A model generated the notes under the pieces. That model was not told the origin of the DNA and did no database searches. It worked only from the letters and a program-made list of their open reading frames with translations. Below are positions 45,297 to 55,056 of a DNA stretch of 64,000 nt, piece after piece. The DNA comes from JADJXM01 sp937967285 (GTDB lineage Bacteria > Acidobacteriota > Blastocatellia > RBC074). The stretch is from positions 17,424-81,423 of the forward strand of contig JBFWQI010000026.1 of the NCBI GenBank assembly GCA_050249535.1, in the 5' to 3' direction. The position numbers and the translations under genes were made by a program. The first letter of the stretch is position 1, and every line of letters begins with the position of its first letter.

Positions 45297-47065
45297 TGAT
45301 CAAGGCTCTGACAATCGCGATGATGATCATACTGAGCGGCGCCACGGCCAATCAGAGCCGGCAGGCGGCGATCAGCGGCGAACTGAAACAATGGCATCGC
45401 GTGACGCTGACATTCGAAGGTCCGAACTCATCGGAGAGCGCGACGCCGAATCCGTTTCGTGACTACCGGCTGGAAGTGACCTTCTCGAAAGGCGGGCGAC
45501 GGATCGCGGTTCCGGGCTACTACGCCGCCGACGGGAACGCGGGTGAAAGCGGAACGGAGCGCGGTAGCAAATGGCGCGTCCATTTCATGCCCGATGAAAC
45601 CGGAGAGTGGCGATACGAGGTCTCGTTCAGGACCGGTTCAGACATCGCGATCAGCGCCGAGGCGGGACGCGGAACGGCCTTCGACGGGGCGTCGGGGACT
45701 TTTCAGATCGGACCTTCGGACAAGACGGGGCGCGATTTCCGCGGAGCGGGGTTATTGCAGTACGCGGGCGGGCATTATCTGCGTTTCGCCGGCAGCGGAG
45801 AATATTTCATCAAGGGCGGGACCGACAGCCCGGAAAACTTTCTGGCCTACTACGAATTCGACGGCACGCCCGACAAGCACCGCTATCAGCCGCATGCCGG
45901 CGACTGGCGCGAGGGCGATCCGACGTGGCGCAACGACCGCGGCAGGAACATCGTCGGAGCGCTCAATTACCTCGCATCGAAAGGAATGAATTCGGTCTAC
46001 TTCCTGACGATGAATGTGATCGGGGACGGCAAGGACGTCTGGCCGTGGACGGCGGAGAGCGAACGATTCAGATTCGACTGCAGCAAGCTGGACCAGTGGG
46101 AGACGGTCTTTTCGCATATGGACCGGATCGGCCTGATGATGCACGTGCTGACGCAGGAGACCGAGAACGACCAGTTGCTTGACGGCGGCGAGCTGGGAAT
46201 TGAACGAAAGATCTATTACCGCGAACTGATCGCGCGTTTCGCTCATCATCCGGCGCTGGTCTGGAATCTGGGCGAGGAGAACACGAACACCGACGCGCAG
46301 CGCAGGGCGTTCGCCGAATACATTCGCCGTATCGATCCGTACGATCATCCGATCGTCGTTCACACCTATCCGAAACAGTACGATCAGGTCTACGATCCGC
46401 TGATCGGCGATCCGAACTTCGAGGGTCCGTCGCTACAGATGGGAAACATGCGACACACGCACTCCGAAACGATCAAGTGGATCGACCGGTCGGCGCTCGG
46501 CGGGCGGCCGTGGTTCGTCAGCCTGGACGAGATCGGACCGGCCGACCACGGAGTGCTGACGGACGGTGAAGACCCGGAACACAACGACGTCCGCCATCAC
46601 GCGCTGTGGGGCAATCTGATGGCCGGCGGCGCCGGCGTCGAATGGTACTTCGGATATAAGCATCCGCACGCCGATCTGAACCTCGAGGACTTTCGCTCGC
46701 GCGACGCGATGTGGGACCAGACCCGCCACGCGCTCGAATTCATGCGAATGATCCCGTTCAGTAAAATGCGCCACAACGACGGGCTGACCAGAGATCCGGA
46801 CGATTACTGCCTGGCCGATCCGGCAAAGGTCTATGCGATCTACCTGCCGAAAGGCGGGACGCCGGAAGTAGATTTAGGCAGCACGGCCGCGCAGTTCAGC
46901 GTCGAGTGGTACAATCCGCGCACCGGCGGGGCCATGCGAAACGGCTCCGTTACCTCGGTCTCAGGTCCGGGGTGGAGGTCGATCGGGGCGCCTCCCGAGC
47001 AACCGGATATGGACTGGGTCGCTTTGATCAGGCTGACGAAGGAAGAGGCGACGCGGGACCGCTGA
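45293..47065 (+). CDS. Exported DUF5060 / glycosidase-like TIM-barrel protein
   Basis: This 590-residue secreted protein has a signal peptide (about residues 1-20). An N-terminal DUF5060-like beta domain (residues 25-135, with NPFRDYRLEVTFSKGG and GEWRYEVSFRTGSD) is followed by a TIM-barrel-like domain with ALVWNLGEENTNTDAQRRAF, the likely acid/base region, and PWFVSLDEIGPAD. The C-terminal beta domain (QFSVEWYNPRTGGAM) resembles the collagen-binding-like cap found in DUF4038-type glycosidases. It probably cleaves a plant or bacterial polysaccharide, feeding the sugar operon upstream. Exact glycoside hydrolase family is uncertain. It starts by ATGA overlap with galE. Confidence 0.82.
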   Translation: MMIKALTIAMMIILSGATANQSRQAAISGELKQWHRVTLTFEGPNSSESATPNPFRDYRLEVTFSKGGRRIAVPGYYAADGNAGESGTERGSKWRVHFMPDETGEWRYEVSFRTGSDIAISAEAGRGTAFDGASGTFQIGPSDKTGRDFRGAGLLQYAGGHYLRFAGSGEYFIKGGTDSPENFLAYYEFDGTPDKHRYQPHAGDWREGDPTWRNDRGRNIVGALNYLASKGMNSVYFLTMNVIGDGKDVWPWTAESERFRFDCSKLDQWETVFSHMDRIGLMMHVLTQETENDQLLDGGELGIERKIYYRELIARFAHHPALVWNLGEENTNTDAQRRAFAEYIRRIDPYDHPIVVHTYPKQYDQVYDPLIGDPNFEGPSLQMGNMRHTHSETIKWIDRSALGGRPWFVSLDEIGPADHGVLTDGEDPEHNDVRHHALWGNLMAGGAGVEWYFGYKHPHADLNLEDFRSRDAMWDQTRHALEFMRMIPFSKMRHNDGLTRDPDDYCLADPAKVYAIYLPKGGTPEVDLGSTAAQFSVEWYNPRTGGAMRNGSVTSVSGPGWRSIGAPPEQPDMDWVALIRLTKEEATRDR

Positions 47066-47081
47066 GCAACGGAAAATCGAG

Positions 47082-48182
47082 ATGGACGCTACGTTCTCAC
47101 GCCGTGAACTGATTCGACTGCTTGCGGGCGGCGCCTGCCTGGCGCGCCTGGAAGGCGGGCAGAAAAAGTTCTCGCTGGAATACCCGAACGGTCTGGCAGT
47201 CTCGTCTGACGGTCGATTGTTCATCTCGGATATCGGTTCGCACCTGGTGCTGAAACTGGAGCGATCAGGCCGCCTGACGCATATCGCAGGGACAGGCGAA
47301 GGCGGTTTCAGCGGCGACGGAGCGAATGCCGGAAACGCCCGGCTGAACGCGCCTCACGATCTGCTCTTCGATAAATCCGGGAACCTGCTGATCGCCGATA
47401 CGTGGAATCACCGGATCAGGCGCATCGATCGGAGCGGCATTATCACGACGATCGCAGGAAATGGAAAAGCCGCGTTTGCCGGAGACGGCGGGCCGGCAAC
47501 CTCAGCGGCACTGAACAGCCCGCAGGGCATTGCGCTGGACGGCAAGGGGAACCTGCTGATCGCAGACACCTGGAACCATCGGATTCGGCGCATCGATCGC
47601 GACGGAAGGATTTCGACCATTGCCGGGACCGTTCCGGGTTTCGGCGGAGACGACGGGCCGGCTTCGGCCTGTCAGATCAATCTTCCGATGGCTGTCGTCG
47701 CCGCGCCTGACGGAAGCATCTATCTGAGCGATGCCGCCAACAGCCGGATCAGGCGCATCGATGCGGACGGAACGATTCGCACGATCATCGGCTTCGGCCC
47801 CGGCCAGGACCTATACGGCGCCGGCTTTTCAGGCGACGGAGGACCGCCCGAGAAGGCGCGTATCTTCTCCGCAACCGACCTCAAGCTCGATGCGGCGGGC
47901 AACCTCTTTATTTCAGACAGCGGAAATCATCGAATACGCATTGTTCGGAACGGAGTGATAACGACAATTGCCGGCTCGGGGCGGCAGGGCTATCGCGGAG
48001 ACTCCGGGGCGGCCGTCGACTGCGACTTAAACACTCCTCAGAAGATCTGCCTGGCAGGCGACGGCAGCCTGTTCATAGCGGATCGCGCCAATCGACGCGT
48101 CAGGAAGGTCGATTCGCGCGGCATAATCCGCACCATTGCGGGCGGCGGCGATCCGGCGGTAATGATGTTCGATCGTCGATAA
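47082..48182 (+). CDS. Secreted NHL-repeat propeller protein
   Basis: This 366-residue protein has an N-terminal twin-arginine-like start (SRRELIRLLAGGACLA). Six NHL blades follow, each with the pattern ADTWNHRIRRIDRSG plus a linking TIAGNGKAAFAGDGGPAT-type strand; it is probably a single six-bladed propeller. Blades 2 and 3 are nearly identical in protein. It uses the same blade type as the giant protein at 23276. The role is likely binding or scaffold; some NHL proteins are lyases or lactonases, but no catalytic residues can be assigned. It follows the glycosidase gene by 16 nt. Confidence 0.85.
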   Translation: MDATFSRRELIRLLAGGACLARLEGGQKKFSLEYPNGLAVSSDGRLFISDIGSHLVLKLERSGRLTHIAGTGEGGFSGDGANAGNARLNAPHDLLFDKSGNLLIADTWNHRIRRIDRSGIITTIAGNGKAAFAGDGGPATSAALNSPQGIALDGKGNLLIADTWNHRIRRIDRDGRISTIAGTVPGFGGDDGPASACQINLPMAVVAAPDGSIYLSDAANSRIRRIDADGTIRTIIGFGPGQDLYGAGFSGDGGPPEKARIFSATDLKLDAAGNLFISDSGNHRIRIVRNGVITTIAGSGRQGYRGDSGAAVDCDLNTPQKICLAGDGSLFIADRANRRVRKVDSRGIIRTIAGGGDPAVMMFDRR

Positions 48183-48226
48183 CTCAGGGCGGCGTCCCCG
48201 GACCGGGACTCAGACACACGACCGGT

Positions 48227-50080
48227 ATGAAAAAGAGATCTGGATACAAATGCGCGCTTATCGTCTGCTGGATCGGGGCCGCTCTGTGGTTCGGAGATGC
48301 CTCCTACCGTGCACAGGAAAAGTCGGCACGCCGCTTCCCCGCCGAGCATGAAAAATTGACGCCGGAGCGGCCGGACAGACAGGTGAGCGACCTGACGCGC
48401 GAGGTGGCAGGCAGATTGCCGCACGCCGGATCGGCAGTCGGCCGGGCAGCCATCCGCAATCTGATAGACGAACACCTGTTCGGCGCAATGCAACGCGACG
48501 GGATTCCACACGCTCCGCTGTCGAACGATTATGAATTCTGCCGCCGAGCCTGGCTCGACCTGACAGGGCGGATTCCAACGCCCGAACAGCTGAAAGCTTT
48601 CGTCAACGACAAATCGGCGGACAAGCGGGACCGGCTGATCGACGAATTGATCGAAAGCGATGCCTGGGTCGACAACTGGAGCTACTGGTACGGCGATCTG
48701 ACGCGGGCCTGCGCAAACCGATTCGGCAATCCGGCGCTCAAACACTTCGACGCGTGGCTCCGGCGATCGTTCAGGGATGACAAGCCGTATGACCGCCTGG
48801 TGACAGAGATGCTGACCGCCACCGCACCGAACACGAACTGGATGCCGGATGCCGCGCCTTCGGGCTTCCTTGCCCGGTGGCACGTCACCGGACAGACGAT
48901 GTACGACGATAACTACGAGGACACGGCCGACGAGATCATCGTCAACGCCTCGCGCCTCTTCCTCGGCATCAACTACCAGTGCATCTCATGCCACGGCGGC
49001 AAGGGGTTCCTCGAGAAGGTCAACCTCGATCTGGTCTCGAAAAAACGAAGCGACTTTTACGCCATGGCGGCATTCTTCGGCGGAATGCGGATTCGCGTCG
49101 TCACCTACCAGGACCGTTACGCGATCACAGATGACGGCACGGGCTACGATTCGAAGGGCTGGAGTCAGGTGCGACTGCAACGCGAGGGCGGAGAGATCCA
49201 TCCGACTTTCATCCTGACCGGCGAGAAGGCCGACCCGAACAAGCCGCTGAGACCGCAGTTTGCGCGCATGCTGACGACTCACCCGCAATTCGCGCGGGCC
49301 ACCGTCAACATGGTCTGGAAGCAGTTCTTCGGTCTCGGCATCGTCGACCCGGTGGACTCATTCGACATGGCGCGTCAGGATCCGAACTCGACGCTGCCCG
49401 CTCCGTGGACCTGCCAGCCGACCAATGCGGCGCTGCTCGATGCGCTGGCGGCCGATTTCGCGTCCAACGGGTTTAGCCTCAAGAAACTGATGCGGACGAT
49501 CGCCCGGTCATCGGCCTATCAGCTTTCGTCGGGTTTCGATGGGGAATGGAAGGAAAGCTACACGCCGTACTTCGCCCGCCATTACGTGCGCCAGTTGACC
49601 GCAGAGCAGATTCACGATGCGATCTGCGAAGCGACGCAGGTCTTCGGCGATTACAAACGCAGGGACTACGTTTACGGCAACCCGATCGGCGCCGTCAGGT
49701 ACTGGACTCAGGCGGCGTCGCCCGAGGACATCGGCAACGGAGAAGCGAAGTACTTTCTGCGCACCTTCGGCCAGTCCAACCGCGAACAGTTCGACCGGCA
49801 GCAGGTCGGCTCGATCCTGCAGGCCATGATGCTCATGAACAACTCCTTCGTGACATCGCGCGTTCAGGCCGCCAACAACAGTCGCGTCGAACAGTTGGTC
49901 AAATCTTCCCGAAGCGCGGCGGAGATCGTCGAGGAGATGTACCTGGCCACGCTTTCGCGTCCTCCGCGGGGAGATGAACTGAGAATCGCGGTCTCATGGA
50001 TCGAGGCCGACCGGAAACAGGGCGCAGAGGACCTGCAATGGAGCCTGCTCAACAAGCTCGATTTCGTCTTCAATTATTGA
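48227..50080 (+). CDS. DUF1549/DUF1553 protein with a CxxCH haem motif
   Basis: This 617-residue exported protein is of the type abundant in planctomycetes and some acidobacteria. A DUF1549 domain (about residues 75-290, with FCRRAWLDLTGRIPT and YDRLVTEML) leads to the haem-binding motif C252-I-S-C255-H256, and a DUF1553 domain follows (about 350-610, with KPLRPQFARMLT and FARATVNMVWKQFFG). It should be a periplasmic c-type cytochrome-like protein. The partner DUF1501 gene follows after 13 nt, as is usual. Their biochemical role is still unclear in the literature. Confidence 0.9.
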   Translation: MKKRSGYKCALIVCWIGAALWFGDASYRAQEKSARRFPAEHEKLTPERPDRQVSDLTREVAGRLPHAGSAVGRAAIRNLIDEHLFGAMQRDGIPHAPLSNDYEFCRRAWLDLTGRIPTPEQLKAFVNDKSADKRDRLIDELIESDAWVDNWSYWYGDLTRACANRFGNPALKHFDAWLRRSFRDDKPYDRLVTEMLTATAPNTNWMPDAAPSGFLARWHVTGQTMYDDNYEDTADEIIVNASRLFLGINYQCISCHGGKGFLEKVNLDLVSKKRSDFYAMAAFFGGMRIRVVTYQDRYAITDDGTGYDSKGWSQVRLQREGGEIHPTFILTGEKADPNKPLRPQFARMLTTHPQFARATVNMVWKQFFGLGIVDPVDSFDMARQDPNSTLPAPWTCQPTNAALLDALAADFASNGFSLKKLMRTIARSSAYQLSSGFDGEWKESYTPYFARHYVRQLTAEQIHDAICEATQVFGDYKRRDYVYGNPIGAVRYWTQAASPEDIGNGEAKYFLRTFGQSNREQFDRQQVGSILQAMMLMNNSFVTSRVQAANNSRVEQLVKSSRSAAEIVEEMYLATLSRPPRGDELRIAVSWIEADRKQGAEDLQWSLLNKLDFVFNY

Positions 50081-50093
50081 AAGGGGAGCCGCA

Positions 50094-51488
50094 ATGACTG
50101 AGCAACGAAACATCCCCGCGCTGACGCGACGCGAAATCCTGCGGATTGGAGGCATCGGACTGGTCGGCGGATATCTCGGCGTATTTCGTCCGTATAATGT
50201 CCGCGCACAACAGCCGATCAAACCGAAAGGCACCGCGCGACAGGTGCTCTTCATCAATATCGACGGCGGCATGAGCCAGGTCGATACCTTCGATGCCAAA
50301 GAGAGCCGCTGGATTCCGGACTATTACGATATCCGCAGTTTTCCGAACGATCTGAAACTCCCCTTCGGAATCATGCCGAACATCCCCGGCGTGCTGGATA
50401 AATTGACGGTCGTCCGATCGATGGCGGCATGGGACGTGGTCCACGGGCGGGCCCAGTACTACATCCAGACCGGACACCCGCTCAATCTGGCCCTGGCCAG
50501 GGAGGTCCCCGCTATCGGCGCGGTGGTTTGCCACGAACTGGCAAAAGACCGGAAGTCTTCGGACTCGCTCCCGCCCTACATCGCCATGAACTCCTCGGGG
50601 AACCAGGCCGGACTGATCAATCAGGGTTTCCTCTCCGCTGAATTCGGGCCGATGAGCTTGTCGATCAACAACAGCCCTCCGAATCTCGCCCCTCAAAAAG
50701 GGATGGAGGAGGCCATGCGGCGACGCTGGCAGAGATTGCAGGAGCTGGACGGCAACCTACGAAGCGACGGCGGCCATCCCGACCGCAGCTTCGCGGACTT
50801 CCATCAGTATTACCGCGGCGCACTGGCGATCATGAACGATCCTCGAGTGCCCGAAATATTCTCCCTCAATGATGCGGACAGAAAGCGATACGGATCGAGC
50901 AGCTTCGGCAACTGCCTGATCCTGGCGCGCAACCTGTTTCAGGCCGATGCCGGCACTCGATTCATCATGGCCAGCCACGGAGGATGGGACCATCACGGTG
51001 GCATCTACAAGGAAGGAACACGCAACCATCCGGTGCTCATCCGCGAACTGGATGCGGCGCTGAGCGCACTGCTTCTCGATCTCGACAACACTCCGTCGAA
51101 GTTCGATAAAGGAAAAAGTCTCCTCGACGAGACGCTGGTCATCGCCATGAGCGAGTTCGGGCGCACTCCGGGGCCGCTCAGCGAAACCCGCGCCGGCCGC
51201 GAACACTACATGCACGTCCACTGCGGCATCGTCGCCGGCGGAGGAGCGAGGCGCGGCGCCGTCATCGGCAGGACCGATGAACACGGCGGCAAGATCGTCG
51301 ATTTCGGCTGGTCTGAGAAACGGCCGATCTATATGGAAGATATCGCCTGCACGATCTACTCTGCGCTCGGAATCGACTGGACCAGGACCATCGAAAATAC
51401 GCCGTCAGGAAGATCGTTCCATTACGTCGAACCGGCATCGAGCACGCGCTACGTGGCCTTTCAGCCGGTCAACGAGTTCTTCGCTTGA
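50094..51488 (+). CDS. DUF1501 (sulfatase-fold) exported protein
   Basis: This 464-residue protein has a twin-arginine signal (LTRREILRIGGIGLVGG). It belongs to DUF1501, an alkaline-phosphatase/sulfatase-like superfamily. Landmarks are FINIDGGMSQVDTFDAK, then SMAAWDVVHGRAQYYIQTGH, and the metal-site-like AMSEFGRTPG and EHYMHVHC near the end. It lies 13 nt after the DUF1549/DUF1553 gene, and the two are almost always paired. The substrate is unknown. It is convergent with the PQQ-propeller gene. Confidence 0.9.
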   Translation: MTEQRNIPALTRREILRIGGIGLVGGYLGVFRPYNVRAQQPIKPKGTARQVLFINIDGGMSQVDTFDAKESRWIPDYYDIRSFPNDLKLPFGIMPNIPGVLDKLTVVRSMAAWDVVHGRAQYYIQTGHPLNLALAREVPAIGAVVCHELAKDRKSSDSLPPYIAMNSSGNQAGLINQGFLSAEFGPMSLSINNSPPNLAPQKGMEEAMRRRWQRLQELDGNLRSDGGHPDRSFADFHQYYRGALAIMNDPRVPEIFSLNDADRKRYGSSSFGNCLILARNLFQADAGTRFIMASHGGWDHHGGIYKEGTRNHPVLIRELDAALSALLLDLDNTPSKFDKGKSLLDETLVIAMSEFGRTPGPLSETRAGREHYMHVHCGIVAGGGARRGAVIGRTDEHGGKIVDFGWSEKRPIYMEDIACTIYSALGIDWTRTIENTPSGRSFHYVEPASSTRYVAFQPVNEFFA

Positions 51489-51511
51489 GGGTCTTTCAGA
51501 CGATTCGGGAA

Positions 51512-52867
51512 CTATCGTATCGCAAGCAGGCTTCCCGACGTCCGGAAATAGAGCACGCCTTCAGAAACCGCGGGTGTTGCCAGACACGGCTCGCCCATCT
51601 GGTTTTTCGCCAGAACCTCGAAACCGGGCCCGGCCTTCACGACATAAACAACGCCTTCTTCGGCGGGACAGTATATTTTCCCGTCCGCCGCCACCAGAGA
51701 AGCCGAACAGGCGGAATCCAGCCCCAGCCGCTCCTCATACATTTTGCTGCCCGTTTTGAAGTCGAAACAACGCAGAATGGAATTGTGATTGGCCAGATAG
51801 ATGTAGCCGTTGTAGACCACGGGCGTGGATATATAGGTGCCTCCGTTGGGAACGCTCCACGCGATCGCATCGCTCTGCGTCCGGCCGTCGGATAAAGTGA
51901 TATCGCCGCGCGCGCCCGGCCGTATCGCATACAGCGGCGCTTTACCGCCGTGAGCATTTGTAACCACAATCAAGCCATCGGCGACAAAAGGCGTGGGGAT
52001 GGGATTATCGCCGCCTCCGCTTAAGCGCCAGAGTTCCCGCCCGTTCTCCAGATCGTATGAAACGATGAAAGGCCAGCCATTGGCGACAACCTGTGCCCGC
52101 GCACCGTCGTTATGAATCAGAGGCGTTCCCCAGCTTCGCTCGCAAACGCCCTTGCGCGGAGTGCGCCACAGCTCCGATCCATCGGAAAGTCGAAAAGCGG
52201 CAATGAAGGGATTGGACGGATCGTCGCATTGCAAGACGATCCGGTCGCGGTACAGAGCCGGAGAGCTGCCATAGCCCCAACCAATTCCATATTTGCTGAT
52301 GTTGATGACGCCCAGATCTTTGGACCAAAGCAATTTCCCATTGTGGTCAAGGCAATAAAGCCCTTCAGAACCGAAGAATGCCACGAGCCGTTTGCCGTCC
52401 GTAACGATCGTCGTGTTGGCGTGCGTCGCCTTTTCATGGCGGGCCGCTCCGGGTTTACTCTTCCTGAGCGTCTTCTCCCACAGCGGCTTCCCGGTCTTCT
52501 TATCGAAGCACAGAATCATCCAGCTTTGTTCATCGTCGTCCTGCGCGGCTTTGGTATCGCCGTAATAGCCGATGCGCAACGGGGCTTTGCCCGACAGCCG
52601 CACTGCCGTGGCAACAAAAATCCGGTTCTTCCAGATAATCGGACTGGAATGTCCGAGGCCCGGAATCTCTGACTTCCACAGGACGCCAGAAAGTTCTCCC
52701 GTCGCTGCATCGGCATTCCAGGTTGCCGGTGTTGAATAGCCTTCAGCGACCCCGCGCCCGCTCGTGCCGCGAAAAGCCGGCCAATCCTGCTCGTATTTCT
52801 GAGCAAATGCGGTTGCCGGCAGAGCGAGCAATGAAGCCTGGATAAATGAACGCCTCGACAGTCCCAT
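51512..52867 (-). CDS. Exported PQQ-repeat-like beta-propeller protein
   Basis: This 451-residue protein has a twin-arginine-like signal (MGLSRRSFIQASLLALPATAFA). Its outer-strand repeats are of the PQQ/BamB kind, for example CFDKKTGKPLWEKTL, CLDHNGKLLWSKDLG, SYDLENGRELWRLSG and CFDFKTGSKMYEE. The trailing DWPAFRGTSGRGV opening is common in planctomycete PQQ-like proteins. It may be a binding scaffold or a quinoprotein; no cofactor ligands can be confirmed. The upstream FG-GAP and DUF1080 genes lie on the same strand with short gaps and may be co-transcribed. Confidence 0.88.
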   Translation of the reverse strand: MGLSRRSFIQASLLALPATAFAQKYEQDWPAFRGTSGRGVAEGYSTPATWNADAATGELSGVLWKSEIPGLGHSSPIIWKNRIFVATAVRLSGKAPLRIGYYGDTKAAQDDDEQSWMILCFDKKTGKPLWEKTLRKSKPGAARHEKATHANTTIVTDGKRLVAFFGSEGLYCLDHNGKLLWSKDLGVINISKYGIGWGYGSSPALYRDRIVLQCDDPSNPFIAAFRLSDGSELWRTPRKGVCERSWGTPLIHNDGARAQVVANGWPFIVSYDLENGRELWRLSGGGDNPIPTPFVADGLIVVTNAHGGKAPLYAIRPGARGDITLSDGRTQSDAIAWSVPNGGTYISTPVVYNGYIYLANHNSILRCFDFKTGSKMYEERLGLDSACSASLVAADGKIYCPAEEGVVYVVKAGPGFEVLAKNQMGEPCLATPAVSEGVLYFRTSGSLLAIR

Positions 52868-52896
52868 CAGGTCCTCCCGTAATTCTATTACCGAAT

Positions 52897-54030
52897 TTAC
52901 TTACTCCTTAACGAGTTCAGGTAAAGCATGCTCTGGGCGCCGGACCGCGCTGCCACGATATCAGGCGAACCGTCGCCATTGACGTCACCTGTCGCCAGGC
53001 CATAAACGGCGCCGTTCCCGTCACCGAAACGAACGGGAGTAAATTTATTTCCGTTTCCGTCATTGATGAGAACCACACCGGGTTTATTCTGGTTTCCCAG
53101 CACCACGTCGGCATGACCGTCACCATTCATATCGGTGATGGCGATCGAGTAAACGATGTCTGTTTTCTCGCCGACCGGTATCGGCTCTGAAAATTTAAGG
53201 CGACCTTGATTGAAGAAGATAGAAGCTCCGCCACCGGCCTCATCGCCGATGACGATATCGAGGCGCCGATCACCATTCAGATCGCCGAGCGCAACTGCCC
53301 GCGTCGCGGATTTGACCGGGCCAAATGGATGCTTCTCTGCGAACCCTCCCTTGCCGTCGTTGACAAAGATGTAACTCTGACCGCCATCGCGGTGGGGAAC
53401 CACAAGGTCCGGCAGGCCATCTCCGTCGAGATCCCCGGCAGCTATCGTTGTCGCCGATTCGGACGATAACGTCCGGCAACCCGGAAAGCCGCCATGCCCG
53501 TCGTTCATGCATATGTAATTGAAACTGAGGTTCCTCGGGCCGCCTCGATTCGCCACGACGATATCCGGGCGATCATCGCTGTTGAGATCCGTTACTGTCA
53601 GATTGCGGGTTGACCATTTGGCTTCGCCGAAAGTGCCGGAAGGTTTGAAGCTCCCTTTGCCGTCATTGAAGTAAACCAGCTTCTCATCCGGAGTGTCATT
53701 GCCCACGACCAGATCGAGGTCTTTATCGCCATCCAGATCAGCCAGAGCCGCGGTGTACGTTTTATCAGCTTTCTCACTCAGGCTATGCCCCCTGTCGAAG
53801 CCTCCTTTTCCGTCGTTCAAAAGGATAAGGTCGACCAACGGCCAGTGGCGTCCCTTTGCCAGCACGATATCGGGATCCCCGTCTCCGTCCAGATCCCCGA
53901 GACTCGCATTGGCTGTGGTTTCCCCCTTGTCCTCAAGAGCGATTGCCCGATCAAAATCAGGGATCCGAGGGCCCGGCAACACGAACGAGACAAGTAAGAG
54001 TACGACGTAAACGTTCACGTGATTCGTCAT
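52897..54030 (-). CDS. Exported FG-GAP/VCBS repeat protein
   Basis: This protein of about 377 residues has a signal peptide (MTNHVNVYVVLLLVSFVLPG), fixing the start at 54030. About seven repeats follow with Ca-type D-x-D-G-D and the pattern FNDGKGGF: GDLDGDGDPDIVLAKG, ADLDGDKDLDLVVGND, TDLNSDDRPDIVVANR, GDLDGDGLPDLVVPHR and so on. It is a probable seven-bladed propeller. It is distinct from the FG-GAP protein at 7149 (about 30-40 percent similar by eye). Function unknown. Confidence 0.87.
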   Translation of the reverse strand: MTNHVNVYVVLLLVSFVLPGPRIPDFDRAIALEDKGETTANASLGDLDGDGDPDIVLAKGRHWPLVDLILLNDGKGGFDRGHSLSEKADKTYTAALADLDGDKDLDLVVGNDTPDEKLVYFNDGKGSFKPSGTFGEAKWSTRNLTVTDLNSDDRPDIVVANRGGPRNLSFNYICMNDGHGGFPGCRTLSSESATTIAAGDLDGDGLPDLVVPHRDGGQSYIFVNDGKGGFAEKHPFGPVKSATRAVALGDLNGDRRLDIVIGDEAGGGASIFFNQGRLKFSEPIPVGEKTDIVYSIAITDMNGDGHADVVLGNQNKPGVVLINDGNGNKFTPVRFGDGNGAVYGLATGDVNGDGSPDIVAARSGAQSMLYLNSLRSK

Positions 54031-54076
54031 GACATAATCCTTCGACATTATCCGATGAGGGACCTGCCGCAATCGC

Positions 54077-54868
54077 CTAACGCTTGATAATCGAGCGCAA
54101 CGGCCGGACGTAGATGTTGCGAAAGGCGACGGGGCCGTGATCGCCCTGGAGCATGATCGGGTTGGTCGCGGCCTCCGGCAGGTTCATCGCCGCCCGCGTC
54201 GGCCCGTCAACCTCGACATCCTTCTGCACCGACAATCCGTTGTGAACGACGCGAAGGAAACGGGCGTTCTCGACCTTTTTACCGGCGGAATCGAATCGCG
54301 GTGCCCGGAACCAGATATGATAGGACTGCCATTCGCCGGGACGACGCGAAGCGTTGCGAGCGGGCGCCGAACCGCCGACTCCCTGATTGTCGATCCAGCG
54401 ATGATAGATCGCGCCGCAATCCGATGTCGTCATCTCCTCGGTCGAACCCCAACTGTCGAAGATCTGCACCTCATACAAACCCTGCAGGTAGACGCCCGAG
54501 TTAGAACCTTTTGCCAGCATGAATTCAAGATAGAGTTCGACGTCGCCGAACCTCCGATCGGTCACCAGATTCGCCGTCCTGCCGTTGGGGCCGTTCAGAA
54601 TCCTGTCTCCGGGGACCGGACCCGGAATGGCGCGCAATCGCGTCGGCCCGAGCAGACGCTCCCACAGAATCCCCGTCGTAGTCATCCACTCATGCCGCCC
54701 GCCTCCCTGGGCCTGCCAGCCTGACAGGTCCTTTCCGTTCAGCAGCGGCTCCCATCCGTCCTCGATCAGATACGGCGCGTCTCCGTGAGCGTCTCCGTCG
54801 TTCAAGACCGGTTTTTGCTGGACTACAACCAGCAGACAGAGCGCAGCGGCCAGCAGGAATTTCAGCAT
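54077..54868 (-). CDS. DUF1080 protein (3-keto-disaccharide hydrolase-like)
   Basis: This 263-residue exported protein has a signal peptide (MLKFLLAAALCLLVVVQQ). The DUF1080 jelly-roll domain has WEPLLNGKDLSGWQAQGG, FGDVELYLEFMLAKGSNSG, then YLQGLYEVQIFDSWG and MLQGDHGPVAFRNIYVRPL. The family is now known to include hydrolases acting on 3-keto-glycosides and sugar-binding proteins. A second, diverged member is at 60561. It is likely the first gene of a minus-strand run with the FG-GAP and PQQ genes. Confidence 0.9.
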   Translation of the reverse strand: MLKFLLAAALCLLVVVQQKPVLNDGDAHGDAPYLIEDGWEPLLNGKDLSGWQAQGGGRHEWMTTTGILWERLLGPTRLRAIPGPVPGDRILNGPNGRTANLVTDRRFGDVELYLEFMLAKGSNSGVYLQGLYEVQIFDSWGSTEEMTTSDCGAIYHRWIDNQGVGGSAPARNASRRPGEWQSYHIWFRAPRFDSAGKKVENARFLRVVHNGLSVQKDVEVDGPTRAAMNLPEAATNPIMLQGDHGPVAFRNIYVRPLRSIIKR

Positions 54869-55056
54869 TCCATCACCTCCGTTTATTTGCTGTCGTTTTT
54901 TCTGTTTACTTGTTCAGATGATAGATGAATCGGCAGCGCGAGCAAACACGACCTGGCACGACTTGGTCGGCTTTCGATAAAACAGTACAATCTGAGTACC
55001 CTTATTGAAACCAGGAGCGACCTCCGCCGTCAGCTCAATTTATCTGGAGGTGATCT